Shown: positions 1-5,158 of the stretch, piece by piece
Layout of the letters: each line of letters opens with the position of its first letter
Numbering within the stretch: position 1 is the first letter of the stretch
Source: Alistipes sp.
GTDB lineage: Bacteria > Bacteroidota > Bacteroidia > Bacteroidales > Rikenellaceae
Length of the DNA: 9,510 bases
Assembly (NCBI GenBank): GCA_029065825.1
Contig: JAIEHQ010000043.1
Coordinates: forward strand, 1 to 9,510
Direction of reading: 5' to 3'
Position numbers and translations under genes: made by a program
The notes under the pieces: generated by a model
Database searches by the model: none
The model's input: the letters and a program-made list of their open reading frames with translations, nothing else
Told to the model about the DNA's origin: nothing

Positions 1-879
1 AACGAGCATACCGCCCTGCGGCAGCCCGACGACATCTACCCCCTGACCCACATCAGCGACATTCTGACGTGGTGCACGGCCGAGGGAAAGACCTTCTGGG
101 AGTATGTCGAGGACTACGAGGGTGCCGGCATCTGGGACTACCTGGACCAGATATGGGAGACCATGCGGGCGACCATCGCACGCGGCCTGACGGCCGAGGG
201 GGTTCTTCCCGGGGGGCTGAAGGTGGCCCGCAAGGCGAGCACCTATATGGTCAAGGCCGAGAGCTACACCGACTCGCTGCGTTCGCGCGCCAAGATCTAC
301 GCCTATGCCCTCGCTACGGCCGAGGAGAACGCCTCGGGCGGCACGGTGGTCACGGCTCCCACCTGCGGGTCGAGCGCCGTCATGCCCGCCGTGCTCTACT
401 ACCTCTGCGAGTCGCGCAATTTCTCGCGCCAGCGCATCCTGCGCGCCCTGGCCACCGGCGGACTCTTCGGCAACGTCGCCAAGACCAATTCGTCGATCTC
501 GGGAGCCGAGGTGGGCTGCCAGGGCGAGGTGGGCGTGGCCTGCGCCATGGCCGCCGCCGCTGCCTGCCAGCTCTTCGGCGGCACCCCCTCGCAGATCGAG
601 TATGCCGCCGAAATGGGACTCGAACACCACCTCGGACTCACGTGCGATCCCGTCTGCGGCCTGGTGCAGATCCCCTGCATCGAACGCAACGCCGTCGCCG
701 CGGCCCGGGCGCTCGATGCCAACAGCTATGCCAACCTTTCGGACGGCTACCACATGATCAGCTACGACCGCGTGGTCGAGGTAATGAAGGAGACCGGCAA
801 GGACATTCCGAGCCTCTACCGCGAAACGGCCGAAGGCGGACTGGCCCGCAACTACACGCAAGCAACGAAAAAACGATAG
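1..879 (+). CDS. sdaA: L-serine ammonia-lyase (serine dehydratase), 5'-truncated by window edge
   Basis: Converts L-serine to pyruvate and ammonia in the cytoplasm with an oxygen-sensitive [4Fe-4S] cluster instead of PLP. The reading frame is open from base 1, so the 292 residues seen are the C-terminal part; full-length single-chain enzymes are roughly 400-460 residues, so the N-terminal beta domain lies outside the window. The three cluster cysteines are visible: C173 in VGCQGEVG, C215 in LTCDPV and C226 in IPCIERNA (numbering of the partial protein). Their spacing of 42 and 11 matches bacterial [4Fe-4S] serine dehydratases. The glycine-rich substrate segment (GGTVVTAPTCGSS, about residues 113-125) is also present. 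The stop is followed 16 bases later by the hydrolase gene, so the two are probably co-transcribed. The promoter is not in the window. The extra cysteine C219, where E. coli SdaA has a small residue, is a minor variation. Confidence 0.95.
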   Translation, partial: NEHTALRQPDDIYPLTHISDILTWCTAEGKTFWEYVEDYEGAGIWDYLDQIWETMRATIARGLTAEGVLPGGLKVARKASTYMVKAESYTDSLRSRAKIYAYALATAEENASGGTVVTAPTCGSSAVMPAVLYYLCESRNFSRQRILRALATGGLFGNVAKTNSSISGAEVGCQGEVGVACAMAAAAACQLFGGTPSQIEYAAEMGLEHHLGLTCDPVCGLVQIPCIERNAVAAARALDANSYANLSDGYHMISYDRVVEVMKETGKDIPSLYRETAEGGLARNYTQATKKR

Positions 880-895
880 CCACACCCTCAGATTT

Positions 896-1645
896 ATGAA
901 ACATCCGAAGACAACCATCGCCCTGCGGACATTCGCGGCCGCCGCCGACTGCGGCGCACCGCTCCGCACCTACCCCACCGACACGATCCCCACGCGCACG
1001 GGCTCACCCGTCGCGATTACCTTCTTCAAGCACGCCTCGCTCGCCATCGAGTACGGCGGCCGCCGCATCTACGTCGATCCGATCGGACAGTATGCCGACT
1101 ACGCCTCGCTGCCGAAGGCCGACCTGATCCTGGTAACCCATTCTCACTACGATCATCTGGACCGTGCCGCCGTCGAAGCGTTATCGAACCCCGAAACGAT
1201 CGTCGTCTGCGACCGCACCTCGGCCGAAGAGCTGGGCGGGAAGGTACGCGCCATGACTCCCGGAGAGAAGTGCCGCCCCTGCGACTTCCTCACGGTCGAA
1301 GCCGTCGCCGCCTACAATACCTCGGCCGACCGGCAGCAGTTCCACCCGCGCGAGCGGCGCGACTGCGGCTACCTGCTCGAAATCGGCGGCTCGCGGATCT
1401 ACATCGCGGGCGACGGAGAGAACACCCCCGAGATGAAGGCGCTGCGCGACATCGACATCGCCTTCCTGCCGGTCAATCAGCCCTACACCATGACGGTCGA
1501 TCAGGCGGTCGATGCCGTCAAAGCCATCCGCCCCGCTCTGTTCTACCCCTACCACTACGGCGAAGTCGAAGAAAAGACCGATCTCGACCGCCTCGTCCGG
1601 GAACTCGAGGGCGTGACCGAAGTCCGCATCCGTCCGATGGAGTAA
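896..1645 (+). CDS. Metallo-beta-lactamase-fold hydrolase (UlaG/UPF0173-like)
   Basis: A 249-residue MBL-superfamily protein, probably a two-metal hydrolase. The signature HxHxDH is present as H82, H84, D86 and H87 in the stretch THSHYDHLD. Further likely ligands are H150 (QFHP), D173 (IAGDGE) and H220 (YPYHYGE). The fold begins at about residue 40 (ITFFKHASLAI), a start typical of the Lactamase_B_3 group that includes L-ascorbate-6-phosphate lactonase UlaG and UPF0173 proteins. The substrate cannot be read from the sequence. The first 33 residues are a Thr/Ala/Pro-rich extension that resembles a worn signal or lipoprotein leader: AAADC is not a proper lipobox and R11 breaks the hydrophobic run, so the cell location is unclear. 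The next in-frame Met is residue 120, inside the fold, so ATG 896 is the only reasonable ATG start. The gene follows the serine lyase by 16 bases and is ended by the hairpin at 1672. Confidence 0.88.
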   Translation: MKHPKTTIALRTFAAAADCGAPLRTYPTDTIPTRTGSPVAITFFKHASLAIEYGGRRIYVDPIGQYADYASLPKADLILVTHSHYDHLDRAAVEALSNPETIVVCDRTSAEELGGKVRAMTPGEKCRPCDFLTVEAVAAYNTSADRQQFHPRERRDCGYLLEIGGSRIYIAGDGENTPEMKALRDIDIAFLPVNQPYTMTVDQAVDAVKAIRPALFYPYHYGEVEEKTDLDRLVRELEGVTEVRIRPME

Positions 1646-1671
1646 TTCCCCATCCGGAAATCCCGCAACAA

Positions 1672-1707
1672 AAAAGCGCGCGCATCGTGTAAGATGCGCG
1701 CGCTTTT
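1672..1707. terminator. Bidirectional intrinsic terminator
   Basis: A perfect 15-bp inverted repeat (arms 1672-1686 and 1693-1707, loop GTGTAA) with a GC-rich core and an A/T edge. It gives a TTTT run followed by CCTCTTT on the + strand and six Ts on the - strand. It sits between convergent genes, 26 bases after the hydrolase stop and 48 bases beyond the stop of the HMA gene, so it should end transcription from both sides. Confidence 0.9.
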
Positions 1708-1732
1708 CCTCTTTCCCGAAGCCAGCCGGCCC

Positions 1733-1741
1733 GGGGGGGGG
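1733..1741. repeat. Nine-G homopolymer
   Basis: Nine consecutive Gs lie in the gap between the terminator and the HMA gene stop. The tract is non-coding and outside any promoter I can see. It is prone to slippage and sequencing error, so its exact length should not be trusted. Confidence 0.75.
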
Positions 1742-1755
1742 AACGCGTCCGGCGG

Positions 1756-2076
1756 CTATTTCTCGGCCTTGACCTCCGCCTTGACGCGGATCTTTCCGAA
1801 GCCCTTGATCAACTCCTCGGGCGAGGTCTTGGAGCTGTCGTAGGTCACGGTAACCTCCTTGGCCGGGACATCGACCTGCAGGTCCTTGATCCCCTTGCCG
1901 ATGGTGGGCACGTTGTTCTCGATCCGCTTGGCGCAGTGATCGCAGTCTATGTCGGTCGTGAAAACCGTCGTCACGATCGTTCCCTTCTTCGCCCCTTTCG
2001 CGGGCTGATCGCCTGCGGCGACGGCCGTGCCGCACGCCAATACCGCCATGAGGCAGCAAAATACCAGTTTTTTCAT
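1756..2076 (-). CDS. Exported HMA-domain (heavy-metal-associated) protein
   Basis: A 106-residue protein with an N-terminal export signal (MKK, then a hydrophobic stretch to about residue 21). Two readings are possible: signal peptidase I cleavage after AVAA, or lipoprotein processing at C15 in VLAC. The mature part is one ferredoxin-like HMA domain, about residues 33-100. Its metal loop DIDCDHCAKRIE carries C45 and C48, the CxxC that holds Cu(I) or similar soft metals in CopZ/Atx1-type chaperones. The usual loop is MxCxxC; here the residue two before C45 is Ile rather than Met. The tail is Lys/Glu-rich. The gene lies 52 bases after the TonB-dependent receptor on the same strand without a recognisable promoter, so it is probably the last gene of that operon. 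The likely role is a periplasmic metal carrier receiving ions from the receptor. Which metal is bound is inferred. Confidence 0.9.
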   Translation of the reverse strand: MKKLVFCCLMAVLACGTAVAAGDQPAKGAKKGTIVTTVFTTDIDCDHCAKRIENNVPTIGKGIKDLQVDVPAKEVTVTYDSSKTSPEELIKGFGKIRVKAEVKAEK

Positions 2077-2088
2077 CCTATGAATATG

Positions 2089-2100
2089 TTTTTATAAAAA
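2089..2100. repeat. AT-only 12-bp palindrome before the HMA gene
   Basis: TTTTTATAAAAA is a perfect palindrome, 12 bases before the HMA start codon, in an otherwise GC-rich genome. It may keep the ribosome entry region unstructured, as is common in Bacteroidota, or be a weak protein site. No TAnnTTTG box is found in this 52-base gap. Confidence 0.4.
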
Positions 2101-2128
2101 TGAAACGTTCCGTTCGACCGGCCGGGGA

Positions 2129-4492
2129 TCAATAGAAGTTGATCCGCAGACCGGCATAGATCTTACGTCCCATCAGCGGACCCCAGACCACCGAAGAGTT
2201 GAATCCCGTCGAGAAGGGGTCACCCGCATTGAGGATCGGATGTTTCTGCTTGTAGTCGAGAATGTTCTCGCAGCCCAGGTAAATATCGAACTTGCCCACC
2301 TTGCGCGTTACCTGCGCGAAGAACATGGGATAGACGGGCGAAAGCGAGGAGTCGGCCAGATTTCCGGTCTGGGTCGGCAGGCGCGAGGGGCCGTTGAGCT
2401 GGGCCGTCACGTCGAAGACCCAGCGGCGGTAGCGCGTCGCGTACTGCAGGTTGATGAGCGCCTTGTAGCGGCTCACGAGGGGCCGCTCGACCAGTGCCGT
2501 CGAACCGTCGGGACGGTCGATCGTCATGCGGCTGTTGGTGTAGCGGAACGTCGCGAAAATATCGAACCGCTCGATCGGGGTCCACGAAAAATCGACCTGA
2601 TAGGTATCCGTAAAGGAGGTGCCGTCCGTGCTGTAGATCATGATATCGTCGGCCGAATACTCCTGGTCGGCCACCACCGAATTGAAGAACTGGGTGCGGA
2701 AGTAGTCGAAGCTGAGCGTCGCATCCTCCTCCTTGACCAGCGTGAAGATCTGCGTCAGGCTGCCGCCCGCCGTGAGGGCCTTCTCCATGCGGTAGATTCC
2801 GTCGAAGGATGCCGGACGCAGCACTCTGCCGGGGAGGTCGGCGGCCGCCGGTGCGGGCTGCGCGAAGACGATGCGGCGGCCGGTGGCCAGGATGCCGATG
2901 TTGTCCGTGATCACGTTGGTCGAGCGGTAGCCCATGCCGGCCGATCCGCGCAGGATGGTCGTCGGCGTGATGTTCCACTTGATGTGGCCGCGCGGCGTGA
3001 GGTACATTTTGTCGTAGTAGCTGTTGTAGTCGCCCCGCACGCCGGCCACGAGCGAGAACTTATCCTTGATCGTGTAGGTGTATTCGGCATATGCCCCCAC
3101 CTCGTTCTCCTGCCGGTCGAGCGTCCAGACCGAAGGATCGGTTCCCGCCAGCCAGGGGGTAGCGTTGGTCAAGCGCTCGTCGAGGAACTGCAGGTGGGAC
3201 TGCACGCCCACGATCAATGCGTGGCGGGCAGTAAAGTAGTGGTTATACATAGCGTTCAGCGAGACCATGTTGTCCGTGCCGTCGTAATCGTTCAGACCGA
3301 AGTAGGCCCGCTCGCGGAAGCGGTCGTAGTCGGCCACGAACGCCACGTTCGAGCGCAGCTCGTCCTGCTCCTCGTCGTCGTACACGCCCGGTCCTACGGG
3401 CATGCCGAACTTGAAGTAGGCGTTCATCTCGCGGTTCTTGATCTGCGAACCGTAAATCTTCTGCTGCTCGACCATCTCGCGCATCGAAGCCTTGTAGCCG
3501 TGCTGTCCGCTCAGCCGGTTCTCGGCGAGATACTTCACGCCCCAGCGCACTTGCGCTCCGTTGTCGGCCGTATAGAGCCAGCGGTTCGAAACCGCCCCCA
3601 GACGGGTTTTGGGCAGGTCCATGAAGCCGTCCTTGTTGTCGTCCATGCCGCCCAGCAGGTGCGTGTCCAGCGACCCGTGGAGCAGCAGCACGGTGGTCAG
3701 TTTCTTGTCTTTGGTTACGGGCAGCGCCGTCGAGAGGTTCAGCTCGGGACGCAGCTCGTCGTCCACGTAGAAGTTGATGAACAGCCGCTCGTCGTCGGTC
3801 GGCTTGCGGTGCTCCAGGTTGATCTGTCCGGTAATGGCCTCGTGTCCGGCCGTCACGGACGAAACGCCCTTCGACACCTGGATCGAGTTGAGCCACATGC
3901 CCGGCGTGTAGCTCAGTCCGTAAGGGGCGCTCAGCCCCCGCATGATCGGCCGGTTTTCGTCGAGAATCTGGGTGTAGGTGCCGGCCAGACCGAGCATCTT
4001 GATCTGACGCGCACCCGAAATGGCATCGCTGTATCCGACCGTTACCGATGCCGAGTTCTCGAAGCTCTCGGCCAGGTTGCAGCAGGCCATCTTGCAGAGT
4101 CCGGCGAACGAGATCATCTCGCCCTTGAGAATACCGTCGCGCTTGACATAGTTGCCGCCCAGCGTGCTGTTCACGACCACCTCGTCGATGGCGATGCCGT
4201 CGCCCCGCAGCCGGAAATCGACCCGCTGCACGTCGCTCGCCACCCGGATCGTGTCGTTGGCATAGCCCAGGTAAGAGGCCACCAGCCGGTCGTACCCCCG
4301 CAGGCGGTGCAGCCCGTAGGCTCCGTCTGCGTCGGTGCTGGTTCCGACGGTGGTTTCGGCCCAATAGACCGACGCGCCGATCAACGGCTCGCCGTCCTCC
4401 GCACCATAGACCGTACCTTGTATGTTCTGTGCCCGCAGCGTACCGAGCACCGAAAAAACGAATAAAGATGTGAATAAGAATTTACGGTTCAT
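2129..4492 (-). CDS. TonB-dependent outer-membrane receptor, metal-associated type
   Basis: A 787-residue outer-membrane receptor. ATG 4492 was chosen over upstream in-frame starts because it opens directly on a signal peptide (MNRKFLFTSLFVFSVLGTLRAQ, cut after about residue 22) and has an AGGAGG site six bases away. Order of parts: carboxypeptidase-regulatory-like domain (about 24-97), TonB-box-like segment IDEVVVNS (102-109), plug (about 110-232), then a beta-barrel ending in the aromatic RINFY typical of BAM substrates. The plug carries LCKMACCNLAESFE with C133, C137 and C138; from memory, closely related Bacteroidota receptors near HMA or copper genes keep this Cys-x3-Cys-Cys. Unlike SusC it has no SusD partner here. 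It lies between a Cys/His-rich exported protein and an HMA protein, which points to a metal ion or metal complex as substrate. Copper is the first guess but is not proven. It has its own promoter box. Confidence 0.92.
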   Translation of the reverse strand: MNRKFLFTSLFVFSVLGTLRAQNIQGTVYGAEDGEPLIGASVYWAETTVGTSTDADGAYGLHRLRGYDRLVASYLGYANDTIRVASDVQRVDFRLRGDGIAIDEVVVNSTLGGNYVKRDGILKGEMISFAGLCKMACCNLAESFENSASVTVGYSDAISGARQIKMLGLAGTYTQILDENRPIMRGLSAPYGLSYTPGMWLNSIQVSKGVSSVTAGHEAITGQINLEHRKPTDDERLFINFYVDDELRPELNLSTALPVTKDKKLTTVLLLHGSLDTHLLGGMDDNKDGFMDLPKTRLGAVSNRWLYTADNGAQVRWGVKYLAENRLSGQHGYKASMREMVEQQKIYGSQIKNREMNAYFKFGMPVGPGVYDDEEQDELRSNVAFVADYDRFRERAYFGLNDYDGTDNMVSLNAMYNHYFTARHALIVGVQSHLQFLDERLTNATPWLAGTDPSVWTLDRQENEVGAYAEYTYTIKDKFSLVAGVRGDYNSYYDKMYLTPRGHIKWNITPTTILRGSAGMGYRSTNVITDNIGILATGRRIVFAQPAPAAADLPGRVLRPASFDGIYRMEKALTAGGSLTQIFTLVKEEDATLSFDYFRTQFFNSVVADQEYSADDIMIYSTDGTSFTDTYQVDFSWTPIERFDIFATFRYTNSRMTIDRPDGSTALVERPLVSRYKALINLQYATRYRRWVFDVTAQLNGPSRLPTQTGNLADSSLSPVYPMFFAQVTRKVGKFDIYLGCENILDYKQKHPILNAGDPFSTGFNSSVVWGPLMGRKIYAGLRINFY

Positions 4493-4498
4493 AAGAAT

Positions 4499-4504
4499 CC
4501 TCCT
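4499..4504 (-). promoter_or_regulatory. Strong Shine-Dalgarno site for the receptor
   Basis: AGGAGG lies six bases before the receptor ATG on the - strand. It supports the 4492 start over longer upstream starts. Such sites are rare in Bacteroidota, whose ribosomes mostly ignore them, and none of the other complete genes in the window has one as strong. Confidence 0.7.
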
Positions 4505-4522
4505 CAGTGAATAATGATTGTG

Positions 4523-4530
4523 CAAAAATA
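4523..4530 (-). promoter_or_regulatory. Receptor promoter, -7 box TATTTTTG
   Basis: TATTTTTG fits the Bacteroidota -7 consensus TAnnTTTG. It predicts a transcript start near 4519 and a leader of about 27 bases. A -33 TTTG at the ideal 19-21 base gap is missing; the nearest candidates are a TTG at a gap of about 14 and a TTTG at 25. The promoter may therefore need an activator. Confidence 0.6.
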
Positions 4531-4542
4531 GCCGCCCGCCCG

Positions 4543-4557
4543 TGCAACCCGGTTGCA
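4543..4557. promoter_or_regulatory. 15-base palindrome, candidate operator
   Basis: TGCAACCCGGTTGCA is a perfect odd-length inverted repeat (seven paired positions on each side of one central base). Its near edge is 12 bases upstream of the receptor -7 box, in the -33 region, where a repressor or activator dimer would act. The regulator is not encoded in this window. In RNA the same bases could form a 6-bp hairpin with a 3-base loop. Confidence 0.5.
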
Positions 4558-4568
4558 AAAACACCGGG
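4548..4568 (-). promoter_or_regulatory. Alternative hairpin overlapping the palindrome
   Basis: On transcripts reading through from the Cys-rich gene, CCCGGT (4563-4568) can pair with ACCGGG (4548-4553) around a 9-base loop containing five Us. This shares bases with the palindrome hairpin, so only one can form at a time. There is no T-run after either, so a classical intrinsic terminator is not supported. Confidence 0.3.
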
Positions 4569-4607
4569 AGGGCAGGATTCGCAGCGGTACGCACGACCGC
4601 CTTTCAA

Positions 4608-5039
4608 CTAAGCGCACACGGGAGGAGCGCGCAGCCCGCATCGCGGACCGCCGGGATCGAGCAGGGAAAACTTCCCGACCGCACGGATCGGGACTCCGAT
4701 GCCGAAAGGCTCCGGCACCGGCGAGGCGAAATGCGGCACCAGGGCCGACGCACCCGCAGGAAGCGTCTTGCCGCTCCGTTCGGAGCCTGTATCGAACGAG
4801 GTATAGAGGGCCTGCTCCTGGGTGTGGTCCACTCCGCAGCAGCAGGCTTCGACATGCGAGAAATGGTAAGCGCAATCGGGATGCTCGTCGCACCCCCGGC
4901 AACAGACGTGCGTGGCTTCTGCGGCATGCACGCACCGGCAGGTCAGCACCGCGAACGCCTCCCCGCCCCACGACAGGATGTAGAGAAGCAGCGCCAGCAC
5001 CGCCCAGCAGTTACGCAATATTCCGCCCGTTTTACGCAT
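4608..5039 (-). CDS. Small exported Cys/His-rich protein, putative metal-binding
   Basis: A 143-residue protein that I cannot place in a named family with certainty. The first 30 residues form a signal peptide or membrane anchor (basic start, hydrophobic 12-24, possible cut after AFA at 30). The mature start is very rich in metal-type ligands: C34, C36, C46, C47, C50, C56, C66, C67 and C68, with H38, H45, H53, H59, H62 and H72. The rest (about 75-143) is low in such residues and ends in GLRAPPVCA; I recall similar Leu-Arg-Ala-Pro-Pro ends in small proteins beside Bacteroidota metal-efflux and TonB-receptor genes. ATG 5039 is preferred; a TTG at 5048 would add three residues. The gene is first in the set with the receptor (115 bases downstream) and the HMA protein, has a -7 box at 5071-5078, and is divergent to recQ. 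A periplasmic metal buffer or carrier is inferred. Confidence 0.8.
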   Translation of the reverse strand: MRKTGGILRNCWAVLALLLYILSWGGEAFAVLTCRCVHAAEATHVCCRGCDEHPDCAYHFSHVEACCCGVDHTQEQALYTSFDTGSERSGKTLPAGASALVPHFASPVPEPFGIGVPIRAVGKFSLLDPGGPRCGLRAPPVCA

Positions 5040-5058
5040 CGTCGGCAATCTTGTTCAT
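5032..5058 (-). other. Possible 8-codon leader ORF across the Cys-rich gene start
   Basis: An ATG at 5058 opens a short frame, MNKIADDA, that stops at TAA 5032-5034, overlapping the start codon of the Cys-rich gene in another frame. It falls inside the predicted leader. It could couple or dampen initiation, or be chance. Confidence 0.2.
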
Positions 5059-5070
5059 CGTTTCCGCGCC

Positions 5071-5078
5071 CAAAGTTA
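5071..5078 (-). promoter_or_regulatory. Promoter of the metal gene set, -7 box TAACTTTG
   Basis: TAACTTTG on the - strand matches TAnnTTTG exactly. It predicts a start near 5067 and a leader of about 28 bases before ATG 5039. No clear -33 TTTG at 19-21 bases was found. Confidence 0.65.
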
Positions 5079-5122
5079 GGCATTTATTCCCAATAATCCT
5101 AATCGGCCGCACGCCCCACGGC

Positions 5123-5153
5123 TTGCAAATACGCTCCGGATGCGCTACTTTTG
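5123..5153 (+). promoter_or_regulatory. recQ promoter: TTG and TACTTTTG
   Basis: TACTTTTG (5146-5153) matches TAnnTTTG. A TTG at 5123-5125 lies 20 bases upstream, at the proper -33 distance. It is the best two-part promoter in the window. Only five bases separate it from the recQ ATG at 5159. Confidence 0.75.
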
Positions 5154-5158
5154 TCTTC

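Noticed and set aside
2118..2125. CCGGCCGG palindrome after the receptor
   Set aside because: It is short, expected by chance in GC-rich DNA, and has no T-run, so it is not supported as a terminator or operator.
2240..4465. 741-residue open frame on the + strand
   Set aside because: It is exactly antisense to the TonB-dependent receptor, shows no family motif, and is of the Arg/His/Val-rich kind produced opposite GC-rich genes.
4493..4594. 34-residue N-terminal extension of the receptor
   Set aside because: A signal peptide cannot be internal. The SD site, promoter box and signal sequence all support the start at 4492.
4553..5158. Upstream extension of the recQ frame by 202 residues
   Set aside because: It runs antisense through the Cys-rich gene, has Arg/Pro-rich low-quality sequence, and lies upstream of the recQ promoter.
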